From Bacteroidales bacterium (GTDB lineage Bacteria > Bacteroidota > Bacteroidia > Bacteroidales > JAGOPY01), in assembly GCA_030638325.1 (NCBI GenBank), contig DAOWEV010000155.1, positions 1 through 23,196 of the forward strand: a DNA stretch of 23,196 nt. The letters run 5' to 3'. Position 1 is the stretch's first letter; each line of letters opens with the position of its first letter. Below are positions 16,601 through 23,196 of this stretch, in pieces. The notes beneath the pieces were generated by a model. The model made no database searches, was not told where the DNA came from, and was given only the letters and a program-made list of their open reading frames with translations. The translations under genes and the position numbers were made by a program.

Positions 16601-17031
16601 ATATCGTCAGACCGGAGAACAGTACCCTCATCCCCGGCTATCCATGGACATCCATTAATGTCAGATGTAACAGAATTCAGGTTTACTGTGGTATTGCTGG
16701 TTTGTTGGGTTATTTCAAAACCATCCAGATGCTCCATTACAAAAAGGATCAGGCCATTGTCACCAACAATAAATGTCATCAGGTCATCGTGCATGCAAAC
16801 CGAGTTAAGGTTTTCGGTTGTCCCCAGGTCAACAATTTCCCAGGTGCTTCCAGCATCGGTTGTATGAATTGCAGTCCCTGACGGGCCAACAGCCCAGCCA
16901 TAGTTTGCAACAAAGCTAATGCTGTATAACGGATTCCCCTGCGGATACGGGTTTTGCCAGAACCAGCCGGTTTGCGATTGAAGATTAAAAACAAGAAACA
17001 AAAGAACAAGAAGAGCGATTAATTTTTTCAT
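13363..17031 (-). CDS. YCF48-like propeller / parallel beta-helix / FN3 T9SS cargo protein
   Basis: This is a 1222-residue exported protein. The start is placed at ATG 17029-17031 because MKKLIALLVLLFLVFNLQSQ is a good signal peptide; an in-frame ATG at 17118 only adds an implausible leader and lies upstream of a possible -7 box (TATTGTTTG, 17085-17093). Residues 20-605 carry about twelve YCF48/BNR-type blades with the pattern GWAVG--GTI--TTDGG--W. Residues 613-1010 form a right-handed parallel beta-helix with IYVDINNTSGIEDGSLEYPF and then N-rungs such as VIGNTITLNNG and VTGNTITGGYIGY. An FN3-like domain covers 1025-1118 (YHLQVAYDESF, GYYWRVKAENPAGESDW). The T9SS type A sorting domain is 1131-1222, almost identical to that of the CotH-like protein, including the palindrome-encoded VETQDFVSQRRES. 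Surface adhesion or glycan binding is an inference; no catalytic motif is visible. Confidence 0.9.
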   Translation of the reverse strand: MKKLIALLVLLFLVFNLQSQTGWFWQNPYPQGNPLYSISFVANYGWAVGPSGTAIHTTDAGSTWEIVDLGTTENLNSVCMHDDLMTFIVGDNGLILFVMEHLDGFEITQQTSNTTVNLNSVTSDINGCPWIAGDEGTVLRSDDMGVTWVKQNVMFNYDLNSLHNIECTEAWAVGPEGFMMYTYDLGISWSYLPTPTNWALFSVHVGTFENIRVTGQQGLIMHTIDKGLTWEIEHEEAGYNLYDIINVGLNNAYAVGGDGTILETIDYGDNWTKPLTNTNTTLYAVEDHWGHDHIWAVGHYGVILKNSGIETEFEIQNEGTLIGLYSLEFMDENTGWAVGGELIDFSGTSEGIILHTTDGGENWEEQLNLSTKLNALDFVNENKGWAVGRDGIIKYTTNGGSNWGTQNSPLNGFLTSVCFTDENNGWIVSRSNWGEIIHTSNGGTTWTQQSNPSGNPLHDVFFINQDKGWAVGLDSSVIKTTDGGANWEWFNINASQGYRFASVFFIDEMHGWIVGIYGSILLTTDGGITWQEIESGTSESFEDVYFVNQLNGWVVGDAGTILHSADGGNTWSQQSSGVATNFLTSVYFVDASKGWVAGEGGTIIHTTHGGSNMVITIYVDINNTSGIEDGSLEYPFTTVAKGIDAAVAGDSVFIFNGEYLETPLTELYLKDGLIIAGEDSANTIIHIPFYNGELTMKYYTEISGLTCPGMSLANGDGMATVKVKGCHIGGVNFSSASGYTFIVEDCTIEGFVNNTSGNNYLTIRNNHFLNGGIADSGGAPAGVEAHIIEDNVINRYMAKGPEDAVITATSTSITVKNNIINVYGAGSGLDLKSGSPTNVIGNTITLNNGVPIDETMGIFTKAGIGVVTGNTITGGYIGYISSSGATLFENNTITKAHTGFYSNGAEKVQNNLITDCRGNGLIAHGLAGPIQDNTIIENDSAGIVIYYPVDLGGGDKNGEGRNILQNNGYYDLVVSYQPVEPDTIFARYNLWDHETLDDILTYDVLVEGGENLVIDIDDFITFPAIPDLISPANNSTNVILNPEISWQQTAIPDRYHLQVAYDESFANLVIDTAELKETTFLITLEPETGYYWRVKAENPAGESDWSETWQFTTGVSGIGEGKSFSKDFGLMNYPNPFNPTTKIKYIIPSVETQDFVSQRRESTIQLTVYDILGNETATLVNQKQPPGEYEVEFDGSGLPSGIYYYRLRVGKYSQTKKMVLVR
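13557..13584 (-). repeat. GAGACACAA palindrome inside coding sequence (copy 2)
   Basis: The arms are GAGACACAA (13560-13568) and TTGTGTCTC (13573-13581) with an AATC loop. It is the same in-frame insertion as at 10602-10629 and was copied with the module. Confidence 0.8.
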
Positions 17032-17213
17032 GATATTACGTTTTATGTTAGCCAAAGAACCGGGTGTAATAAGGTTTATTCTGGCAAACAATATACAAAA
17101 TAAAAAGGGCAATGTCAATAGGAGGTTTTTTTTGGTTTAGAATTTGTTCATTATCAGCTACAACGGGATCGTATATCATGATTGTTGCCTGGTGACAGAT
17201 ACTGGAAGCTGAT

Positions 17214-17242
17214 TCTGACTACTGACTGTCGGCTGCCAACCG
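17214..17242 (-). repeat. short AGTCAGT / GGTTGGC heptamer run
   Basis: Read on the minus strand: GGTTGGC, AGCCGAC, AGTCAGT, AGTCAGA. It lies in the 261-bp divergent space between the YCF48 protein gene and the EamA gene. Apart from a CGACCTTTG -7-like box at 17261-17269, nothing else is visible there. Confidence 0.45.
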
Positions 17243-17292
17243 ATTTTCAAAATATTTTCCCGACCTTTGCCGGAAATTGAATCTCTGAATTC

Positions 17293-18237
17293 ATGACAAG
17301 ACAAAAAGCTGCCATTACCGGGGCCGTTGCCATCAGCATTTCCGCCATTTTATGGGGCCTCGACGGTGTGGTGTTAACACCGAGGCTTTATAATTTGAAG
17401 GTAGGCTATGTTGTTTTCATACTGCATGCCATTCCTTTTGTGCTGATGAACTTTTTTCTGTACAAACAATATAGCTACATTAAAAAATTCACGCGGGGAG
17501 ATCTGCTGATCATCTTTCTGATTGCCTTGCTTGGTGGGGCCATAGGCACACTTTCGATCGTAAAGGCCTTGTTCCTCGTCAATTTCCAGAACCTCTCTAT
17601 CGTAGTTCTGCTTCAAAAACTGCAGCCCGTCTTCGGGATTGTCCTGGCAGGCATTCTACTGAGGGAGAAAATCCATAAACAATTCATTTTGTGGGCTTTA
17701 ATCGCTATTTCAGCAGGTTATTTTCTTACTTTCGGACTGAGTCTGCCCGACCTTGAGACCGGATCCAATACTGTAACAGCCGCCTTATTTGCCCTGCTGG
17801 CAGCTTTTTCATTTGGGAGTTCCACCATCTTCAGTAAGATGATCCTGAGAAGATACACCTTTAAAACGGCTACTTTTTACAGGTATGGGACAACCACCAT
17901 GATCATGCTTGTATTCGTATTGATTACCGGTCAACTTGATCAGTTTCAGGTGACCACGAGGCAAAACTGGATATTCTTCATCGTGATTGCGCTGACCACA
18001 GGCAGTGGCGCCATCTTTCTTTACTACTACGGACTGAATCATGTGAAAGCTATCATATCTTTGATCGTAGAGTTGCTTTTTCCTATCACAACGATTTTAC
18101 TCGACTATTTCTTTAATAATAACCGCCTTTCTTTCATTCAATGGATCAGTGCAATAATCATGGTTGTTGCGATCATTAGCTTAAACAGGGGGCAGGCCCG
18201 GACAGTTTATAAAGAAAGATTTGAGGAAATTAAATAA
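17293..18237 (+). CDS. EamA/DMT-superfamily permease
   Basis: This is an inner-membrane drug/metabolite transporter superfamily protein; the substrate is unknown. The 314 residues, normal for the family, show about ten hydrophobic helices in two EamA repeats. The first helix is AVAISISAILWGLDGVVLTP. The end of repeat 1 has the family hallmark LQPVFGIVLAGILLREKI, with the conserved Pro and the Glu-Lys following the helix. Repeat 2 begins near ALFALLAAFSFGSSTIFSKM and ends with VELLFPITTILLDYFF. A basic cytoplasmic tail closes the protein. The ATG gives the expected inside-positive N-terminus (MTRQK). The last codons overlap the -33 element of the next promoter, so the downstream genes can be transcribed independently. 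Confidence 0.9.
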   Translation: MTRQKAAITGAVAISISAILWGLDGVVLTPRLYNLKVGYVVFILHAIPFVLMNFFLYKQYSYIKKFTRGDLLIIFLIALLGGAIGTLSIVKALFLVNFQNLSIVVLLQKLQPVFGIVLAGILLREKIHKQFILWALIAISAGYFLTFGLSLPDLETGSNTVTAALFALLAAFSFGSSTIFSKMILRRYTFKTATFYRYGTTTMIMLVFVLITGQLDQFQVTTRQNWIFFIVIALTTGSGAIFLYYYGLNHVKAIISLIVELLFPITTILLDYFFNNNRLSFIQWISAIIMVVAIISLNRGQARTVYKERFEEIK

Positions 18238-18251
18238 ATTTCATATATTTG
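18220..18251 (+). promoter_or_regulatory. consensus Bacteroidota promoter of DUF2007-glycosidase pair
   Basis: TTTG (18220-18223) and TATATTTG (18244-18251) are separated by exactly 20 bp, a full match to the TTTG/TAnnTTTG consensus. The -33 box lies in the EamA coding region. Transcription should start near 18258, the first base of the inverted heptamer repeat. Confidence 0.65.
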
Positions 18252-18256
18252 CTATA

Positions 18257-18340
18257 CCGAAGACCGAAGTCGGAAGACCGAAGTCAGAAGATGGGAGTTG
18301 TTAACAAACTTCGGACTCCGGACTTCGGACTTCCGACTTT
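18257..18340. repeat. inverted heptamer array forming a leader hairpin
   Basis: The left arm (18257-18290) has AGACCGA, AGTCGGA, AGACCGA and AGTCAGA. The right arm (18308-18340) is its reverse complement (ACTTCGGACTCCGGACTTCGG and on). The loop is about 17 nt. In RNA it would make a long imperfect stem, followed by AAAAATAG; it could act as a terminator for the EamA gene or a leader structure for the next one. Confidence 0.7.
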
Positions 18341-18377
18341 AAAAATAGTGACACCTAACAATTAAACAACTCAACAA

Positions 18378-18614
18378 ATGACAGAACACGATGGAATTAA
18401 GAAAGTATTTTCCGGTTCGAACACGAACGCAGGGTATGTAAAGGAGATCCTGAAAGAGAGCGGGATTGGAGCCATGGTCAAGAATACCCTTCGGGAAGGC
18501 ATGATCGCTGACTGGGAAGCGGGGGCTCCCTTCGTAGTGTTTGTTGCCGAACATGATTTTGAGAAAGCACAAAAGATCGTTGACGACTACAAGGGTTCAA
18601 AACCTGCAGATTAA
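18378..18614 (+). CDS. DUF2007 small protein
   Basis: This 78-residue cytoplasmic protein is of the DUF2007 type (putative signal-transducing protein, a small ferredoxin-like fold). Seen: a beta strand and helix near the start (KKVFSGSNTNAGYVKEILKE), GIGAMVKN in the middle, and the characteristic end PFVVFVAEHDFEKAQKIVDD. The fold often occurs in proteins that bind small ligands or regulate partners, but no function is established. The ATG follows the AT-rich leader closely. Only 3 bp separate its stop codon from the glycoside hydrolase start, so the two are surely co-transcribed from the promoter at 18220-18251. Confidence 0.85.
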   Translation: MTEHDGIKKVFSGSNTNAGYVKEILKESGIGAMVKNTLREGMIADWEAGAPFVVFVAEHDFEKAQKIVDDYKGSKPAD

Positions 18615-18617
18615 GCC

Positions 18618-20789
18618 ATGAAAACGATCAACTTTCATGAGCGGCTTATGCTTGTCATTAAGTCGTCTCTCTTTGTGTTGCTCGCATTTGTCATCCATCA
18701 GGAGGCCTTTTGCCAGCCACCACGGATCTCTGATGACTTTCTGATCATTAATGCCACCGGCTCCGATCCATTGTTTACCACTTATACCGCTACCATTGAA
18801 AGATCCAGGCTCTATGGGGATAAAGGATACAAGATGGATTATTACTCCTCATGCAACCCCCTGTCATACGGAAGCGACAAAGGTGGTAAAATGTACTGTA
18901 TCTGGGAAATTGATAAAGTGGTTGTCGACAAACAAGCAGCGTATCATGAGCATCCCGTCGTGATTGCCTCATTCCCGGATATGGCTGTCCTGATATATCA
19001 ACCCTGGCCCGGCATCCAGGTTCATGAGACGTTTTTTGTTTACAGTTCTAAGCTAGCCCTGGTTGAAATGCATATTCAAAATGCCTCCGGCAAGCCTCAT
19101 AACATCGACCTGTTTCCGATACTTGAAGTACCTGATTCCCTGCATATCACCAAATTCGATTCATTGAGGAACGGGTTCATCACCACACATTATGAAACTA
19201 AAAAGAGGCTGATCAGTAATTTATATGGGAGTGCTCCTTACCCCACCCACCTGAGAGATCTGTTTACCGGTGATTTTAATATCTATTCTTACGGTGGATA
19301 TAGAGGGGACATGAGTGGGTTTTATGATACGATTAAGACTGATTTTTATTCAGATAATCGCTCCGACTCCCTGAATATGAAAAATACAGGCTATGTTGAT
19401 TTCATTTCCCTTCACACCGGGTTTCTCCTGAACCCTGGACAAAGTACCGTGATCAGGTATTACCGTGGCATACAAGACGAGCATGATACTATACAGGATA
19501 TTATTGATGAGACGGAATATCTGAAGGACATGTCGCTCCAGCCATTCATTGATAATAATGTGCGGCTCTTTTCATCAGTGCCCAGGATCGATTTTGAGAC
19601 TGATAAGGAAAAGATCGTTTATTTATCTGCTTTTAACCTGGTAAGAGGGTGCATGCTCCCTCCCGCCGGTGAAACGGATTACAACTTCTATGCTTTCTCC
19701 CGGGAGCCATTGTGGGGCTGGGGACATGGCCACCAGGTGCTGCATGAGTCCCTGAGCATGCTGGCATACGTTTACCTTGATCCCGTCTCAGCACAAAACT
19801 CCCAACGTGTGTACATGGAACAACAGGGAGCAGACGGACTGATCGCATACCGGCACGGACCGCGTGGAGCACAGACATACCCGCATCAGGGAAAGCCCAC
19901 AACCTCCGCTCCTTTCTATAGCTGGATCAACTGGGAGGTATATGAGGTAAGCAAAGATCGGGAATTTCTTGAGGATGCATATGAATCGGGCGTGAAATAC
20001 ACCAACTGGCTTATTCAGAACCGCGACGTGGACCATGACGGCACTTTCGAATGGGGGCCCTATGGCATCATCGAAAACGTGCGCGACTGGTATAATGCGG
20101 TGTTCCAGGTTTCTGCAGAACGATACTTAGACGTGGACAAGGAAGATATCTCAGACGAGCTGGAATGCTTAGACCTGAGCCTGATGGTTGTGAATGAAAT
20201 GCGCCACCTCGCAAAAATGGCGGAAGCCCTGGGAAGGTTGGGGGAAGCCGAAAGCTGGATCATTAGAGCAGGAATGCTTTCCAAAAGGATCAATGAACTT
20301 ATGTGGGAAGAAGAGAGCGGTTTCTTTTATTCCGTGAACCGGGATGACCATACCTTCTTTTTCCTTGAGAGGGATCTCAGAAGGCAGGAAATCATCGGGT
20401 TTTTACCGTTGTGGGCCGAAGCAGTCACACCGGATAAAGCTGATATTCTTATCAATACACTTACAGATAAAGATAAGTTCTGGAGAAAATACGGAATCCC
20501 TACCCTGGCGGCCGATGACCCCTGGTACAGTCCGTATGTGGATTATTGCTGCAAATGGAACGGCCCCGTCTGGCTACTATGGGATTATATGGTCTTTGAC
20601 GGACTGGTGAAATATGGTTACAATGACCTGGCCATTGAACTGTCTGATAAAATGATGCTGGCGGTCACCGAACAACTATCTAAAAACCACAACTTCTGGG
20701 AATCATACAGCCCCGACAACGAGGTGCTGAACTGCCCTTCCAATTATATCTGGGATGCGATCATGGCCAAGTTGCTGATTGTGACGTAT

Positions 20790-20810
<21 letters not shown>
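18618..20810 (+). CDS. secreted (alpha/alpha)6-barrel glycoside hydrolase, GH63-like
   Basis: A 730-residue protein has a signal peptide (about residues 10-33, ending HQEAFCQPP), so it should be periplasmic or exported; there is no sorting domain. An N-terminal beta-sandwich (about 35-320) precedes an (alpha/alpha)6 catalytic barrel (about 330-725). Seen in the barrel: REPLWGWGHGHQVLHESLSM near 360-380, then YSWINWEVYEVSKDREFL, FEWGPYGIIENVRDWYNAVF near 478-498, LAADDPWYSPYVDYCCKWNG near 632-651 (including WNGPVW, the typical barrel closing motif), and NYIWDA near the end. This arrangement fits GH63/MGH1-like glucosidases and related clan GH-G enzymes. I cannot name the substrate; alpha-linked glucose is the family's commonest. 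Its last codons (LKSEK) are already part of the following heptamer array. Confidence 0.8.
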
Positions 20811-20887
<77 letters not shown>

Positions 20888-20903
20888 TGACCATGTTTTG
20901 CAG

Positions 20904-20923
20904 AGACGCACTGCCGTGCGTCT
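20904..20923. repeat. AGACGCAC palindrome between convergent genes
   Basis: AGACGCAC and GTGCGTCT form an 8-bp perfect stem around TGCC. It belongs to the same RGAGACRCA palindrome family that is inserted in the two sorting domains. It is placed as a possible bidirectional terminator between the glycosidase and the FG-GAP gene. Confidence 0.7.
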
Positions 20924-20944
20924 GAAGAGCAATATTTTCAGGTT

Positions 20945-23017
20945 TTATTTTTCATTAACAAATAGCACCCGCTCCACAACTTTGTGTCTGCCGGCTATCA
21001 ATTCAACAAAACAGACCCCGCTACTCATTGGAAAGCTGCTGTTTTTTGCATCCCATGTCAGGTGGTGAGTTCCTGCATTAAGCCACTCTAAATCCAGCAT
21101 TGTTTTGATTTTTCTGCCCTGCCGGTCAATCACATTAACAGTAACTTGTGCTGCTTCCTGTAAATATATCTCTATAGCCAAAACATCACTAAAGGGGTTG
21201 GGATACACGTGAAGTCCGGGCAACTCCTTTATAATATCATGAATACCGATATATTCGGCCACCGTAATGTAATCCGGCTTGATCTCAGTATGGCTGTTAA
21301 GGCCATCTGAAACGGTCAGCTTCACGGTTTTCTTACCCGGTACCGTATAAGCGTAGACAGGATTTCTCTCTGTTGCATCCACCGTCCCGTCATTATCAAA
21401 ATCCCACTCCCAGAAGGTGATCAAACCCAGTGACTGATCTGTAAACTGAATTTCAGACAGTGGCTGTACATAGGTAGAATCGGCCACAAAGTCGGCCTGA
21501 AGTCCGTTTTCACCGAGAATGGTAAAAGCATTGGAAGTTAATGTAACAATGGTATCCATCCCTTCTGCCAGCGTGTACCTTATAAAACAATTGTTTGTCG
21601 AAATGGTCTGCGGTATGGTCCACTGGTACCGCCCCGAATTCGGGGTGCCCCATGTGATCATTGCCCAGGGGCCAATGTTCCCTTTAAGTGAATACTCTAT
21701 CTTCACCTGTGAGGTGGATGATTGCGGAACCCCGCTGAGCCAGTCGATAAATTGCACCGAGCCCTGCCTGAACACTTCTTTACCCCTGGGAAAAACAGCT
21801 TTGAGGCTGGCAGAAAAGAGCGGTGTCGTCTCCTTAAAGCACTTTAGCTTATTTAAATCATTGGGCCATGAACCTTCTTTTTCGACCAGTGTCATGTCGG
21901 GAAAGCCGTTCCGGTCCACATCTCCTCCTGCCCTGAAAGCATTGCAATCCCCATTGTTGGATGTCACCATATTAAATTTCTGTGTCCAGGTACCGTTGCC
22001 ATCACCGCTCCAGATGGTAAGTGTGGCATTTCCAAATGCTGCGATATCCATAAAACCATCGGTATTGAAATCGCAAAGTTGTACCGCCTGGTAATCCCCT
22101 GAAGCAGGCAAATCACCGGCAAAATTATCCCACAGGCTGGTCAGGTCATTGAAAACCCAAACCATGATACCACCGGTAGCCGGTTGAACATACGCAAGGT
22201 CCAGGCCCCCGTCATTATCCACATCCCCCAGATCGGGCCCATACATTGGGTAGTTGTATTGCGTAAGGTTAAAGTCGGCATGGGTGAAATTGCCTGTGCC
22301 ATCCCCGAAAAAAGCTATTCCGGCATCATGCGTCACTACGAAGTCGGCATTCCCATCTTTATTGATATCGCCAAACACAAACCGCATATTTGAGTTCCCA
22401 GGAAGGATCCCATAACTCTGGATCCAGCTTCCATCGCCCTGGTTGATATATACATGGAGGCCGGAGCCAGATCCAAAAGAATTACTCCCGACATCCAGGT
22501 CGCCATCATTGTCAACATCCGCAAAATCTGTTCCAAACAAACCCCAGTCTTCACCGTTTGTGGCCAGCCCATCATCCCAGGCTGTCCAGTTGGTACCGGT
22601 ACCATCCCCCAAAGCCACTTCCAAAAGCTGGTCACCCAGGTCGGTGGCGGAATAATTGTGATGCATTCCGTATCCCACATCCCAATGGCCATCGCTATTC
22701 ACATCCCCGATGGCAATACCGCCATACCCAAAATCGCCTGTCATTTGCACACTCCAGCTTCCGGCCCCGTCACCAAACCAAACCATTATTCCGTGCTGAG
22801 CAGTATTGATATGAGGGCAACCATGGTCACCAATGGAAAGAATATCCACATAACCATCCATATCGATATCCGCAAATTCCAGTTCGGTCTTCCCGCTTTC
22901 CCAGTCTGGATAATTCATGCCTGCGGAACTTTCAACATATTGAAAAACCCCCTTGTTTTGAGAATATGAAATAAGGGACAGCACTAAAATGCCTGATACT
23001 AAAAATAGTTTTTTCAT
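20945..23017 (-). CDS. FG-GAP/VCBS propeller protein with PKD and T9SS sorting domains
   Basis: This is a 690-residue exported protein. The start is placed at ATG 23015-23017 because MKKLFLVSGILVLSLISYSQ is a clean signal peptide; the in-frame ATG at 23065 adds a polar leader and lies upstream of the -7 box. Residues 25-395 hold about seven FG-GAP/VCBS blades with calcium-type acidic loops (DIDMDGYVD, DVNSDGHWD, DVDNDGDLD, DINKDGNAD, DVDNDGGLD, DFNTDGFMD). A middle domain (about 400-500) has PRGKEVFRQGSVQFIDW. A PKD domain covers about 502-585 (DFVADS, WEWDFDNDGTVD, YAYTVPGKKTVKLTVSDG). A sorting domain with HVYPNPFSD covers about 605-690. Calcium-stabilised propellers of this kind usually bind ligands or polysaccharide; no enzyme motif is seen. 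It is convergent with the glycosidase gene. Confidence 0.9.
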   Translation of the reverse strand: MKKLFLVSGILVLSLISYSQNKGVFQYVESSAGMNYPDWESGKTELEFADIDMDGYVDILSIGDHGCPHINTAQHGIMVWFGDGAGSWSVQMTGDFGYGGIAIGDVNSDGHWDVGYGMHHNYSATDLGDQLLEVALGDGTGTNWTAWDDGLATNGEDWGLFGTDFADVDNDGDLDVGSNSFGSGSGLHVYINQGDGSWIQSYGILPGNSNMRFVFGDINKDGNADFVVTHDAGIAFFGDGTGNFTHADFNLTQYNYPMYGPDLGDVDNDGGLDLAYVQPATGGIMVWVFNDLTSLWDNFAGDLPASGDYQAVQLCDFNTDGFMDIAAFGNATLTIWSGDGNGTWTQKFNMVTSNNGDCNAFRAGGDVDRNGFPDMTLVEKEGSWPNDLNKLKCFKETTPLFSASLKAVFPRGKEVFRQGSVQFIDWLSGVPQSSTSQVKIEYSLKGNIGPWAMITWGTPNSGRYQWTIPQTISTNNCFIRYTLAEGMDTIVTLTSNAFTILGENGLQADFVADSTYVQPLSEIQFTDQSLGLITFWEWDFDNDGTVDATERNPVYAYTVPGKKTVKLTVSDGLNSHTEIKPDYITVAEYIGIHDIIKELPGLHVYPNPFSDVLAIEIYLQEAAQVTVNVIDRQGRKIKTMLDLEWLNAGTHHLTWDAKNSSFPMSSGVCFVELIAGRHKVVERVLFVNEK

Positions 23018-23037
23018 AGCCGTAGATTTTATTACTT

Positions 23038-23071
23038 CAAATTTAATATTTTTTCCTAAGTACATGACAAA
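23038..23071 (-). promoter_or_regulatory. probable promoter of the FG-GAP gene
   Basis: On the minus strand TAAATTTG (23038-23045) matches TAnnTTTG, and TTTG (23068-23071) lies 22 bp upstream. The initiation codon is about 20 bp downstream, which supports the ATG at 23017. Confidence 0.45.
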
Positions 23072-23196
23072 AATTTACAACACTCTTTAAATTTATCTAT
23101 ATCGTTAGAAAACAGCACATTTGCGAGGAATGTTAAACCGTACTTAAATAAGCTTTTAGCTTTCCTGCCGTGCTTTTTGATTTTTATAGGGCAAAT

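Noticed and set aside
17032..17118. Longer N-terminus of the YCF48/beta-helix protein from ATG 17118
   Set aside because: It would put a non-conserved leader before a perfect signal peptide and begin upstream of the probable promoter box.
21519..22969. Plus-strand open frames opposite the FG-GAP gene
   Set aside because: Antisense shadows; the minus strand carries a complete signal peptide, repeats and sorting domain.
23018..23065. Longer N-terminus of the FG-GAP protein from ATG 23065
   Set aside because: The signal peptide begins at the ATG at 23017, and the -7 box lies between the two starts.
23059..23196. Plus-strand open frame running off the right edge (ENSTFARNVKPYLNKLL...)
   Set aside because: No start codon in the visible part and no recognisable similarity; it could be the leader of a gene beyond the window, but this cannot be supported.

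Overview
The window looks like a chromosomal segment of a Bacteroidota bacterium (Bacteroidia-like, probably environmental), of moderate to low GC. Three things point there. Four predicted secreted proteins end in type A sorting domains of the type IX secretion system (T9SS), a phylum-specific system. Several upstream regions carry the Bacteroidota promoter pattern TTTG-N20-TAnnTTTG rather than sigma70 boxes, and strong Shine-Dalgarno sequences are absent. A large YGVYG/VGIGT repeat surface protein and a hybrid two-component sensor N-terminus are also typical of the phylum. No rRNA, tRNA or CRISPR array was recognised.

Layout, left to right: (1) 1-2251, an SBBP-type beta-propeller T9SS cargo gene that enters from outside the window and has an in-frame TAG near its left edge. 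(2) 2418-3719, an MFS transporter without a standard start codon at its homologous N-terminus. (3) 3777-5048 (minus), a CYTH/TTM triphosphatase-like protein preceded by a 213-residue protein that appears to be a diverged paralogue keeping the basic tunnel residues but losing acidic metal ligands. (4) 5049-5430, repeats and a frameshifted remnant. (5) 5431-8856 (minus), a giant repetitive surface protein. (6) 8857-9347, two facing heptanucleotide arrays. (7) 9348-10415, a broken sensor gene. (8) 10408-17031 (minus), a CotH-like T9SS protein and a YCF48-propeller/beta-helix T9SS protein whose last ~310 bp are nearly identical; between them lie a decayed YCF48-like N-terminus and an internally deleted GxxExxY gene inside inverted ACTAAGG repeats. 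(9) 17293-20810 (plus), an EamA transporter, a DUF2007 protein and a secreted glycoside hydrolase. (10) 20945-23017 (minus), an FG-GAP/PKD T9SS protein.

Most genes concern the cell surface: export through Sec and T9SS, carbohydrate hydrolysis, small-molecule transport and (formerly) sensing. There is no single clear pathway. The most unusual material lies between genes. At least ten intergenic arrays have 7- or 8-bp periodicity; many fit one heptamer frame beginning AGT, and several start at a stop codon in the same orientation as the gene. A second palindrome family (GAGACRCA arms) sits in an intergenic space and, twice, in frame inside T9SS sorting domains. With the nonsense codons, the gene remnants and the duplicated sorting-domain module, this suggests a genome actively reshaped by small repeats. 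No complete, obviously new multi-gene system is visible; the best candidates are the TTM pair and the heptamer arrays.
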